Assembly: GCF_033042135.1 (NCBI RefSeq)
Contig: NZ_WBXM01000008.1
Location: 62,001 to 126,000 of the forward strand
DNA: 64,000 bases
From: Haloechinothrix sp033042135
GTDB lineage: Bacteria > Actinomycetota > Actinomycetes > Mycobacteriales > Pseudonocardiaceae
Reading direction: 5' to 3'
Shown in pieces: positions 17,292 through 24,850 of this stretch. Position numbers and translations under genes: made by a program. Numbering within the stretch: the stretch's first letter is position 1; the number at the start of each line of letters is the position of its first letter. The notes beneath the pieces were generated by a model that ran no database searches, was not told the DNA's origin, and saw only the letters and a list, made by a program, of their open reading frames with translations.

Positions 17292-17327
17292 AAAAAACCC
17301 TCGCCGACCGTCCGGTCGAACGAGGGT
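17292..17327 (-). terminator. Intrinsic terminator of the ilvB attenuator
   Basis: Minus-strand stem with ACCCTCG pairing CGAGGGT and additional inner pairs, followed immediately by six T and C. It lies 34 bases after the leader stop codon and 127 bases before ilvB. Confidence 0.88.
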
Positions 17328-17361
17328 AGCGCGTCGACAGCAGCGAGGCGAGATCGCCTCC

Positions 17362-17415
17362 TCACGCGCCGTCGACGCGCGGGAGAATTACTACGAGTCC
17401 CACTCGCTGCTGCAT
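17362..17415 (-). CDS. ilv leader peptide (MQQRVGLVVILPRVDGA)
   Basis: Seventeen-residue ORF with a run V-G-L-V-V-I-L, the classic composition of an ilv attenuator leader. The stall codons include GTA GTA ATT, rare in this GC-rich genome. The CGC GTC GAC codons (17371-17380) pair perfectly with 17329-17338, which abuts the terminator; a smaller hairpin (17345-17360) sits between. The -10 hexamer ends 7 bases before the ATG, so the leader is probably translated from a leaderless transcript. Confidence 0.85.
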   Translation of the reverse strand: MQQRVGLVVILPRVDGA

Positions 17416-17422
17416 GCTTCGC

Positions 17423-17452
17423 ACGCTAGCCGCCCCACGAGCCGGGTGTCAA
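17423..17452 (-). promoter_or_regulatory. ilvB operon promoter
   Basis: Minus-strand consensus TTGACA, 18 bases, then TAGCGT. The predicted start of transcription coincides with the leader peptide ATG within a base or two. Confidence 0.75.
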
Positions 17453-17615
17453 CTTGGCGGGACTGTGTTCCCAGATACTGGTCACACCCACATCCCCCGA
17501 TCGTGTCACCTCGCGCGCTGTGGCCGCGTGGGCGGCGTGGGCGGCGCTACACCCCGGGGACGCCGGGCCACGACGGAACACCCCGGCGGCAGTGTGTGCG
17601 ACCCCACGAGGCACC

Positions 17616-18110
17616 ATGGACGGCGTGAGCACCACCGGCGACGCACGGAACCAGGAAGCAGGGAAACCGGCCTCCCAGCAGGCATCACAGCCGCAGCACA
17701 AGCGGGCGGTCATGCGGATGCCGAAGACCGCCGTGCTCGGTGCGTTGCTCGTCGTCGTGTGCGCGACCCCCCTCGCGATGGCACTGCCCGCGCTGTCGGT
17801 GCTCTACCTGTTCCCCATCGCCTTCATCGTCTGGCTGTTCCGCACCCAGACCGTCGCCGACGGCAACGGCTTGACCGTGCGCACCACGTTCGGCACCCGA
17901 TTCCTGCGCTGGTCCGACCTCAGCGGACTGGCGCTGACCGGGAAGTCCACGGTGCGCGCCGTGCTCACCGACGGCCGTCAGGTCTCGCTTCCCTCGGTGC
18001 GCGTCCGCCACCTTCCGGTGCTGTCGCTGGTGAGCGGGGGCAGGATCAGCGACCCGACGGAGCCCCGGCCGCGACCGGCTGCGCCATCCAGGGCCTCCGA
18101 GGTATCCTAG
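17616..18110 (+). CDS. PH-like domain membrane protein
   Basis: 164-residue protein with a polar N-terminus, two hydrophobic helices (about residues 39-58 and 60-77) and then a strand-rich domain starting FRTQTVADGNGLTVRTTFGTRFLRWSDLSGLAL, the pattern of the bacterial PH-type domain (low-molecular-weight antigen 6 family) found anchored to actinobacterial membranes. Function unknown. Start ATG (MDGVSTT) chosen; a GTG three codons later is also possible. Divergent from ilvB. Confidence 0.75.
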   Translation: MDGVSTTGDARNQEAGKPASQQASQPQHKRAVMRMPKTAVLGALLVVVCATPLAMALPALSVLYLFPIAFIVWLFRTQTVADGNGLTVRTTFGTRFLRWSDLSGLALTGKSTVRAVLTDGRQVSLPSVRVRHLPVLSLVSGGRISDPTEPRPRPAAPSRASEVS

Positions 18111-18490
18111 GGCGGGCCGCACGGCCTGGGTTAGTCCCGAATAGTCGCCGAGCGCGGGCAGGTGCGACGGAAGGTGGCCAGCACCACGCTCCGATCCGTC
18201 ACCGGCCCGCCGGCTCAGGGAACATCAGTCAAGCCCGAAACGTTGAACGGCACCGGTGGCCCCGTGCGGGCAACCGGCACGTGCGGGCGCACGCCCGTCG
18301 ATACGCGCACCGACACCACCGGATCATCACGACGAGCGGCATCACGAGCCCGTAACCCGCGCGTGCGCGGCGTAAGCCAGCCGCGGGACGTGCGGGCGGT
18401 GACATGCCCCAGCCACAGCGAACGGCGTGCGCGAGACACGCAGGCCAGCGACAGTGACCAGCAACGAACACCGAGAGGAGGCGGCACGAG
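18111..18490 (+). other. 380-bp upstream region of the whiB-like gene
   Basis: No convincing gene. A short frame runs through but its composition (Arg/Thr/Pro-rich, no domain) is that of a GC-rich shadow. The length suggests a long 5' untranslated leader or distal promoter for the WhiB gene, as is common for this family; AGAGGAGG lies just before the WhiB start. Confidence 0.5.
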
Positions 18491-18769
18491 ATGGAACGCA
18501 CGGCAACGGACTGGCGGCTTCGTGCCGCCTGCAGGGACTCGGACCCTGAGCTGTTCTTCCCGATCTCCGAGGTAGGCCCGGACGCCGAGCGGATCGAGCA
18601 GGCGAAGGCGATCTGCGGGCGCTGCCCGGTGCAGGAACAGTGCCTGGAGTTCGCGCTGACCGAAGGACTCGATCACGGCATTTTCGGCGGGACGACCGCC
18701 ACCGAGCGGCGCGAGCTCGTCTGGCGGCGCCGCGCCCATCGCAGCGGGGTCACCGGTACCCGCCGCTGA
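18491..18769 (+). CDS. WhiB-family iron-sulfur transcription factor
   Basis: 92-residue Wbl protein that would hold a [4Fe-4S] cluster and act with the primary sigma factor. Four Cys are at residues 14, 42, 45 and 51 (CxxC then x5 C). Around them run DWRLRAACRDSDPELFFP and ICGRCPVQEQCLEFAL. The sigma-contacting turn, usually G[IV]WGG, reads GIFGG (63-67), then a basic tail with several Arg. It has no WhiB7-type AT-hook. The start follows AGAGGAGG at a 10-base spacing. The exact subclass is not resolved. Confidence 0.92.
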   Translation: MERTATDWRLRAACRDSDPELFFPISEVGPDAERIEQAKAICGRCPVQEQCLEFALTEGLDHGIFGGTTATERRELVWRRRAHRSGVTGTRR

Positions 18770-18821
18770 CCGGCCACACCATTACCAGGGATTCACGCGG
18801 GTAGCCCTACCCTGGGGAGTC

Positions 18822-20009
18822 GTGAGCACCACGAGCCGCACCGGGACCAGGACGCTGCTTACGGCGCTGACCGCGTCGGGGGCCCTGTTGCTGGCCTCGT
18901 GCGCCACGTTCGACGAGTCGGACGCGGGTGGCCAGTGGCAAGCGGCCCCGGAGCTCACGCCGGAACGTGGGCCGCAACCCGACCTGCCGGAAGCCCAGGG
19001 ACGGGCGGAGCAGGAGGGCAACGAACGCGATTCGATCCCGCCACCGGACGGCTGCACCGATCACGACCCCGCCGTCATCGCCACCTGCCTCGACCCCGTC
19101 GGGGCAGTGGCTGCGCTGCCGAGCATGGGCGTCGAGGTAGCAGCCCTCGCAGGGGAGCGGGAGTCAGGCACCCTGTACCGCGCCACGAATGGGGCCGAGC
19201 CGGAAGAGGTCACCACGCTCGACGTCGACGCGGCGGGCGACGGGGGGCTAACCGGCCTGGCGCTGTCACCGAGCTACGACTCCGACCAGCTGGTCTACGC
19301 CTACATCACCACCGAGGAGGACAACCGTGTGGTGCGGTTCGCAGCGGACTCCGATCCATCGCCGGTACTGACCGGGATCCCCAAGGGGGAACAGGGCAAT
19401 GCGGGCGCGCTGGCCACCGATCCCGACGGGGCACTGCTGGTGGCCACCGGCAATGCCGGTGATCCCGAGGCGGCGGCCGATCCCGACTCGCTGGCGGGCA
19501 AAGTACTGCGTATCGACGACACCGGGGATCCGGCTGCGGGCAACCCCCGCGCGGGGTCGCCGGTCATCGCGAGTGGGCTCCACTCTCCCGGTGGTCTGTG
19601 CAGCACCGCGGACGGGTCGCGCTCCTGGGTGACCGATCGTGCCCCGGACGCCGACCGGCTCCACCACATCGAACCCGGCGAGGACCTGTCCAACCCGGCG
19701 TGGACCTGGGAGGACCGGCCGGGCGTGGCCGGCTGCGCCGACTGGTCGGACATGGTCATGGTGACCGCCTCGCAGGCGGGGAACGTGCAAACCATGCCGA
19801 TCGACCCCGACGGCACCATCACCGCGGAACCGCACGTCGTCGGCGAGGACGACGGGTTGGGTTACGGCAGGATCTCGGACGTGGACCTGATCACCGAGGA
19901 GGTAGCCGTGGCCGGGACCGTCAACCGGGCAGGTGGTGACCCGGTCTCCAGCGACGACCGGGTCGTGCTGCTGCCCAGGCCGGAAGCGGCAGCGGGCGGC
20001 GCGGACTAA
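18822..20009 (+). CDS. PQQ-type glucose/sorbosone dehydrogenase-like lipoprotein
   Basis: Secreted lipoprotein of the soluble quinoprotein glucose dehydrogenase/sorbosone dehydrogenase beta-propeller family. A signal peptide ends in the lipobox LASC (Cys 27). The mature part shows TGLALSPSYDSDQLVYAYIT, NRVVRF, ATGNAGDPEAAADPDSLAGKVLRID and SGLHSPGGLCS, the recurring strands of that family. Several catalytic residues of sugar dehydrogenases cannot be confirmed by eye, so the substrate and even the activity are uncertain. The GTG start follows a GGGGAG. Its last four bases overlap the convergent gatB gene. Confidence 0.8.
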   Translation: MSTTSRTGTRTLLTALTASGALLLASCATFDESDAGGQWQAAPELTPERGPQPDLPEAQGRAEQEGNERDSIPPPDGCTDHDPAVIATCLDPVGAVAALPSMGVEVAALAGERESGTLYRATNGAEPEEVTTLDVDAAGDGGLTGLALSPSYDSDQLVYAYITTEEDNRVVRFAADSDPSPVLTGIPKGEQGNAGALATDPDGALLVATGNAGDPEAAADPDSLAGKVLRIDDTGDPAAGNPRAGSPVIASGLHSPGGLCSTADGSRSWVTDRAPDADRLHHIEPGEDLSNPAWTWEDRPGVAGCADWSDMVMVTASQAGNVQTMPIDPDGTITAEPHVVGEDDGLGYGRISDVDLITEEVAVAGTVNRAGGDPVSSDDRVVLLPRPEAAAGGAD

Positions 20010-21529
20010 CCGACCACGCCGCAGCGTTCGAGGATCAGCTCGCGCACCCGCTTGGCGTCGGCCTGCCCCTTGGTGGCCTTCATGACCGCACCCACGATCG
20101 CGCCGGCGGCCTGCACCTTGCCGCCCCGGATCTTGTCGACCACATCGGGCTGCGCGGCAAGCGCCTCGTCGATCGCCGCGGTGAGCGCGGAGTCATCGGA
20201 AACCACCTCGAGCCCGCGTGCGCTGATGACCTCATCCGGATCACCCTCACCGGCGAGCACCCCCTGCACGACCTCCCGACCGAGCTTGGTGGTCAACGTG
20301 CCCTCGGCCACCAGCTCGATCACCCTGGCGACCTGAGCTGGCGTGATCGGGAGTTCGGCCAGCTCGGCTTCCCGGCTGTTGGCCTGCTCGGTCAGGTACT
20401 GCACCCACCAGCTGCGCGCGTCGTCGACCGGAGCTCCCGCGTCCACAGTGGCCGCCACAAGATCGGCGGCGCCGGTGTTGACCAGGTCGCGCAGCTCCTC
20501 ATCGGTGAGGTTCCACTCCGCCTGGATGCGCTTGCGGCGCTCCCACGGCAGCTCCGGCAACGTGGCCCGCAGCTGCTCAATCCAGGCCGCGCTCGGCGCG
20601 ATCGGCACCAGATCCGGCTCCGGGAAGTACCGGTAGTCCTCCGAGGTCTCCTTCGGGCGCCCCGGCGAGGTCGTTCCGTCGGTCTCCTGGAAATGCCGTG
20701 TCTCCTGCACCACCTTCTCGCCCCGTGCCAGCAGGGCCGCCTGCCGGGTCATCTCGTAACGGACCGCCCGCTCGACGCTGCGCAACGAGTTCACGTTCTT
20801 GGTCTCGCTACGGGTGCCGAACTCCGCCGAGCCCTTCGGTGCCAGCGAGACGTTCGCGTCGCACCGCAGCGAGCCCTGGTCCATCCGCACGTCCGACACG
20901 CCCATCGCGCGCAGCAGGTCACGCAACGCGGTGACGTACGCCCTGGCGACCTCGGGCGCGCGCCGACCGGTTCCGGTGATCGGCTTGGTCACGATCTCGA
21001 TCAGCGGAACGCCCGCGCGGTTGTAGTCCAGCAACGAGTAGTCCGCGCCGTGGATCCGCCCCGTGGCACCACCAACGTGCGACGACTTACCGGTGTCCTC
21101 CTCCATGTGGGCACGCTCGATCCCCACACGGATCGTCTCACCGTCGCCGAGCTCCACGTCCAGGTAGCCGTTGACGGCGATCGGCTCATCGTACTGCGAG
21201 GTCTGGAAGTTCTTGGGCATGTCGGGGTAGAAGTAGTTCTTGCGCGCGAACCGGCACCACGGTGCGATCTCGCAGTTCAACCCGAGCCCGATACGGATGG
21301 CCGACTCGACGCCGGTGCCGTTGACCACCGGCAACGCGCCGGGTAGCCCGAGGCATGTCGGGCATACGTGGGTGTTGGGCTCGCCGCCGAAGGCGTTCGG
21401 GCAGCCGCAGAACATCTTCGTCGCGGTGGACAGCTCGACATGCACCTCGAGCCCGAGCACGGGGTCGAAGTTCGCTACCACGTCCTCGTAGTCCATTGTG
21501 TCGCTCATCGATTCAGCCTTCGCAGTCAC
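20006..21529 (-). CDS. gatB: Asp-tRNA(Asn)/Glu-tRNA(Gln) amidotransferase subunit B
   Basis: tRNA-binding and kinase subunit of the GatCAB transamidosome, which converts Glu-tRNA-Gln (and Asp-tRNA-Asn) to the amide. Begins VLGLEVHVELSTATKMFCGCPNAFGGEPNTHVCPTCLGLPG with the zinc-binding Cys pattern, has YPDMPKNFQTSQYDEPI and the RMDQGSLRCDANVS segment, and the C-terminal YqeY-like tail (VGAVMKATKGQADAKRV). The GTG start has GAGG 5 bases before it, and gatA ends 7 bases upstream. 507 residues is the normal length. Confidence 0.97.
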   Translation of the reverse strand: MTAKAESMSDTMDYEDVVANFDPVLGLEVHVELSTATKMFCGCPNAFGGEPNTHVCPTCLGLPGALPVVNGTGVESAIRIGLGLNCEIAPWCRFARKNYFYPDMPKNFQTSQYDEPIAVNGYLDVELGDGETIRVGIERAHMEEDTGKSSHVGGATGRIHGADYSLLDYNRAGVPLIEIVTKPITGTGRRAPEVARAYVTALRDLLRAMGVSDVRMDQGSLRCDANVSLAPKGSAEFGTRSETKNVNSLRSVERAVRYEMTRQAALLARGEKVVQETRHFQETDGTTSPGRPKETSEDYRYFPEPDLVPIAPSAAWIEQLRATLPELPWERRKRIQAEWNLTDEELRDLVNTGAADLVAATVDAGAPVDDARSWWVQYLTEQANSREAELAELPITPAQVARVIELVAEGTLTTKLGREVVQGVLAGEGDPDEVISARGLEVVSDDSALTAAIDEALAAQPDVVDKIRGGKVQAAGAIVGAVMKATKGQADAKRVRELILERCGVVG

Positions 21530-21536
21530 AACCGCC

Positions 21537-23054
21537 TCACAGCTGGGGAAGGTGCTCGGTCAACGCGCTGCCCGCCGCCTCGTCGCGCGCGCGTTCGTAG
21601 GCGGCAGCCACCCGGTACATGCTGTCCTCGGCCAGCGCGGGGGCCATGATCTGCAGCCCGACGGGTAGACCGTCGTCGTCGGAAAGTCCACTCGGTACGC
21701 TCATCGCGGGAATTCCCGCCAGGTTCGCAGGGATTGTGCACAGGTCGGCACGGTACATCGCCATCGGATCATCCACCCGTTCACCGATGGGGAATGCGGT
21801 GGTGGGAGCCGTCGGCGACACCAGCACGTCCACCTGCTCGTAGGCGGCGTTGAAGTCCCTGGTGACGAGCGTGCGCACCTGCTGGGCTGACCCGTAGTAG
21901 GCGTCGTAGTACCCCGCGGACAGCGCGTAGGTGCCGACGATGATGCGGCGCTTGACCTCGGCGCCGAAACCTTCCTCCCTGCTACGGGACATCACCCGTT
22001 CCGCGCTGGCCGACCCGTCGTCACCGACGCGGAGCCCGTAACGCATCGCGTCGAACCGGGCCAGATTCGACGAGCACTCGCTGGGCGCGATCAGGTAGTA
22101 GGCGGCGAGCGCGTAGCGGAAGTACGGGCAGGACACCTCCATCACCTCGGCCCCGAGTTCGCGGAGCCGGTCGACCGCGGAGGAGAACGAGCGCAGCACG
22201 CCCGCCTGGTAACCGTCACCGTGCTCGCCACCAGCGAGTTCTGACACCACACCGACCCGCACGCCGCGCAGGTCGCCCTCGGCACCCGAACGCGCCGCCG
22301 CCGCCACGGGGGGAACCGGGGCGGCCAACGATGTCGAGTCCAACGGATCGTGACCGGCGATGATCTCGTGCAGCAAGGCGGCATCCAGCACCGTGCGCGC
22401 GCACGGCCCAGCCTGGTCCAGCGAGGAGGAGAACGCCACGAGGCCGTAACGGGAAACTCCGCCGTAGGTGGGCTTCACACCGACCGTTCCGGTCATCGCC
22501 CCCGGCTGCCGGATCGATCCGCCGGTGTCGGTGCCGATGCTCATCGCGGCTTCGAACGCCGCCAGCGCGGCCGCCGAGCCCCCGCTGGAGCCGCCGGGCA
22601 CGCGGGTGGTGTCCCAGGGGTTCGCGGTAGGGCCGTAGGCGGAATTCTCGGTGGACGAGCCCATCGCGAACTCGTCCATGTTCGTCTTGCCCAGCACCAC
22701 GACCCCGGCTTCGGCGAGCTTGCGGGTGACGGTGGCGTCGTACGGCGGGATCCAGCCTTCCAGGGTGCGTGACCCGCAGGTCGTGGGCTGACCCGAGGTG
22801 GTGAGCACGTCCTTGAGCCCGAGCGGTACACCAGCCAGCGGCGACGCTGGTGGGTTGCCTGCCGCGATGTCGGCGTCCACCCGCTCCGCCGTGGCCAGCG
22901 CGCCCTCGGTGTCGACGTGCAGGAAGGCGTTGATCTCCTTGTCGACCTCGCCGATGCGTTCGAGATGCGCCTTGGTCACGGCCACCGAGCTGACCTCGCC
23001 CGCGTGAATCCTCGACGCCAGCTCGGCGGCAGTCAGTGTGATCGGCTCCGTCAC
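21537..23054 (-). CDS. gatA: Glutamyl-tRNA amidotransferase subunit A
   Basis: Amidase subunit of GatCAB, releasing ammonia from glutamine. The Ser-cisSer-Lys triad is visible: Lys in LGLKDVLTTSG, cis-Ser in GTDTGGSIRQPGAMTGTVG and nucleophile in the same motif after PGGSSGGSAAALA. The product is 505 residues. The GTG start overlaps the gatC stop by four bases (GTGA), so gatC-gatA-gatB are translationally linked. Unlike mycobacteria, no pfkA lies between gatA and gatB. Confidence 0.97.
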   Translation of the reverse strand: MTEPITLTAAELASRIHAGEVSSVAVTKAHLERIGEVDKEINAFLHVDTEGALATAERVDADIAAGNPPASPLAGVPLGLKDVLTTSGQPTTCGSRTLEGWIPPYDATVTRKLAEAGVVVLGKTNMDEFAMGSSTENSAYGPTANPWDTTRVPGGSSGGSAAALAAFEAAMSIGTDTGGSIRQPGAMTGTVGVKPTYGGVSRYGLVAFSSSLDQAGPCARTVLDAALLHEIIAGHDPLDSTSLAAPVPPVAAAARSGAEGDLRGVRVGVVSELAGGEHGDGYQAGVLRSFSSAVDRLRELGAEVMEVSCPYFRYALAAYYLIAPSECSSNLARFDAMRYGLRVGDDGSASAERVMSRSREEGFGAEVKRRIIVGTYALSAGYYDAYYGSAQQVRTLVTRDFNAAYEQVDVLVSPTAPTTAFPIGERVDDPMAMYRADLCTIPANLAGIPAMSVPSGLSDDDGLPVGLQIMAPALAEDSMYRVAAAYERARDEAAGSALTEHLPQL

Positions 23055-23350
23055 TGCTCCTCCCCCAGGATCCGCGGGACCTTGAACCGGCCGTCCTCGG
23101 CCGCCGGTGCACCGGACAGCGCCTGCTGCTGGCTCAGGCCGGGACGCGGCACGTCCTCGCGGAAGACGTTGGTCACGTCGGCGGCGTGGGTCATCGGTGG
23201 GACGTCGTCGCCTGCCACCTCGCTCACCTTGGCCATCGAGTCGAGGATCACGTCGAGCTGGCCCGCGAAGGTATCCAGCTCGGCCTCGGTGACGTCGATC
23301 CTGGCGAGCCTGGCCAGGTGCGCGACCTCATCGCGGGAAATCGTGGACAC
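23051..23350 (-). CDS. gatC: Glutamyl-tRNA amidotransferase subunit C
   Basis: 99-residue clamp subunit that wraps GatA and GatB. Recognisable by ISRDEVAHLARLARIDVTEAELDTFAGQLDVILDSMAKVSE and the PPMTHAADVTNVFREDVPRPGL segment. The GTG was chosen over a longer frame because GGGAG lies 8 bases before it and the conserved part begins there. First gene of gatCAB; the promoter should lie in the 250 bp shared with the divergent ACT-domain gene. Confidence 0.95.
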   Translation of the reverse strand: MSTISRDEVAHLARLARIDVTEAELDTFAGQLDVILDSMAKVSEVAGDDVPPMTHAADVTNVFREDVPRPGLSQQQALSGAPAAEDGRFKVPRILGEEQ

Positions 23351-23603
23351 GAGGTCAACTCCCGGGGTATACGTTCGGGGACCAAACCTGGGCACCTCGC
23401 AGTCTATGGTTCCCGCCGAGCCGGTCGTGCACAGGGCCGTGTCTCTGCCGCATCCCGGCCGCGCGCACCGGCTGGTGTGCACGTACAGCTATCCTTGTAC
23501 CGGAGATGGCGGATCCGCAGGGGCCGGTATCTCTGCGAGAATGTCCCACTGATCCCATCTCCCCACGGCAAGGCTGGGGTAGGCAAAGGAGAAGAGGTTC
23601 GCG

Positions 23604-24254
23604 TTGTCCTTCCTGATCCGGGTGCAGATCCCGGACGCCCCCGGAAGTCTGGGTGCGGTCGCCACGGCGCTGGGCATGGTCGGCGCGGATATCTTGAGCG
23701 TCGACGTCGTCGAACGCGGGTCGGGTACGGCGGTCGACGACCTCGTCGTCGAAATGCCCTCCGGTAGCTTGCCGGACGCGCTGATCACCGCGGCGGAGAG
23801 TGTCGACGGTGTGGAGGTGGACGCGGTACGCCCCTATGCCGGTGTGCTGGACACCCATCGCGAGCTCGAGCTCGTCGAGGAGATCGCGGCAGCTCCGCGC
23901 GCAGGGCTGGAACGCCTCGCCGAGGGCGTGCCGCGCATCGTGCGCGCCGGGTGGGCGTTGGTGCTGCGTCAAAACGGTGGGGTGGAGCGGTTGGCGGCAT
24001 CCACCGCCGCCCCGGAAGCGCCGCTGGGGGAGCTGCCCTGGCTCCCGCTCGAACGGGCCACGGTGCTGGACGCCGACGAGTCCTGGATCCCCGCGACCTG
24101 GCGGGAGCTGGGCACCGAACTCGCCGCCACCCCGATCGGCAAACCCGACCGGGCATTGCTGGTGGGCAGGCCGGGCGGCCCGATGTTCCGGGCCGCGGAG
24201 GTGGCCAGGCTGGCGCACCTCGCCGGAATCGTGGCCGTGGTCCTGGACGGCTAG
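23604..24254 (+). CDS. ACT-domain amino-acid-binding protein
   Basis: 216-residue protein with an N-terminal ACT domain (RVQIPDAPGSLGAVATALGMVGADILSVDVVERG) followed by an uncharacterised region with VPRIVRAGWALVLR and a C-terminal AEVARLAHLAGIVAVVLDG. It resembles the conserved mycobacterial ACT protein found beside ligA and gatC. It probably senses an amino acid, but neither ligand nor partner is known. Translation starts at a TTG with GAAGAGG 6 bases upstream. It is divergent from gatC and convergent with the acetyltransferase. Confidence 0.8.
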   Translation: MSFLIRVQIPDAPGSLGAVATALGMVGADILSVDVVERGSGTAVDDLVVEMPSGSLPDALITAAESVDGVEVDAVRPYAGVLDTHRELELVEEIAAAPRAGLERLAEGVPRIVRAGWALVLRQNGGVERLAASTAAPEAPLGELPWLPLERATVLDADESWIPATWRELGTELAATPIGKPDRALLVGRPGGPMFRAAEVARLAHLAGIVAVVLDG

Positions 24255-24273
24255 CGCGCTCTGGGCACCAACA

Positions 24274-24327
24274 GGAACGAACGCTCCGTTCGTTCCGTCC
24301 ACGGCGCTGAACATGACGTTCAGCGCC
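24274..24327. terminator. Two tandem hairpins between convergent genes
   Basis: GGAACGAACG/CGTTCGTTCC with a 3-base loop, then GGCGCTGAAC/GTTCAGCGCC with a 5-base loop. Both are perfect 10-bp stems; the second overlaps the end of the acetyltransferase gene. Likely a bidirectional terminator, without T runs. Confidence 0.75.
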
Positions 24328-24850
24328 CACCCCCAGGGCTGTACCGCCCGTCCACCGCGCGCTCGAAGGCGTGCAGGTGCACCTCGGGGGCAGGGGACCA
24401 GTCACGATCCGGGAGCCTGACGAAGCCGAGCCTGCGATAGAGCCGCTGCGCTGCGGTGTTCTGCTCGTCCACGCACATCACCACGCGAAGGCAGCCGAGC
24501 TGCGCGGCGCGATCCATCACAGCGTAGGTCAGCAGCTCGCCGATGCCGCGACCACGGTAGGCGGGATCGGTAGCCAGCATGCGGAACTCGAGCTCCCCTG
24601 GCCGTGCGATCTGTGCTAGCGGCGTACCGAACGCTGCGACGGTGACGGTACCGAGCACCACATCGTCACCATCCACCGCCACCAGCAGCTCCGCCTGCTC
24701 CGCTCGGTTGGTCGCGTCCCGCAACCGTGCCACGTAATCGCTCGACTCGCTCAACAAGCCCGCGGCCTGGTAGGCCAGGACGGCGATCTCACCGGAGCGG
24801 TCGATCTCCGCGCCCTGCGCTGGGCGCACGACGATGTCACCCACGGTCAC
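24320..24850 (-). CDS. GNAT-family N-acetyltransferase
   Basis: Acetyl-CoA-dependent acyltransferase of the GNAT fold, 176 residues. The acetyl-CoA pyrophosphate loop is in MLATDPAYRGRGIGELLTYAVMDRA (RGRGIG), and the later NTAAQRLYRRLGFVRLPDRDW is the usual motif B end. The GTG start overlaps the end of ligA by four bases (GTGA), so it is probably co-transcribed after ligA. Substrate unknown. Confidence 0.88.
   Translation of the reverse strand: MTVGDIVVRPAQGAEIDRSGEIAVLAYQAAGLLSESSDYVARLRDATNRAEQAELLVAVDGDDVVLGTVTVAAFGTPLAQIARPGELEFRMLATDPAYRGRGIGELLTYAVMDRAAQLGCLRVVMCVDEQNTAAQRLYRRLGFVRLPDRDWSPAPEVHLHAFERAVDGRYSPGGGR

Larger units (their letters stand above)
17166..17615. other. Divergent intergenic region with the ilvB attenuator
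   Basis: Holds, on the minus strand, the ilv promoter, a 17-codon leader peptide, its pairing hairpins and an intrinsic terminator, then about 125 bases of leader up to ilvB. The part beyond the promoter (about 17453-17615) is the upstream region of the divergent PH-like gene and shows nothing distinct. Confidence 0.75.

Noticed and set aside
14634..17429. 931-residue open frame on the plus strand across ilvN and ilvB
   Set aside because: It is antisense to two certain genes; His/Arg/Asp-rich composition without any domain is what third-position GC bias produces on the opposite strand.
18162..18575. 137-residue frame upstream of and overlapping the WhiB gene
   Set aside because: Overlaps WhiB in another frame, low-complexity Arg/Thr, no domain or ribosome site.
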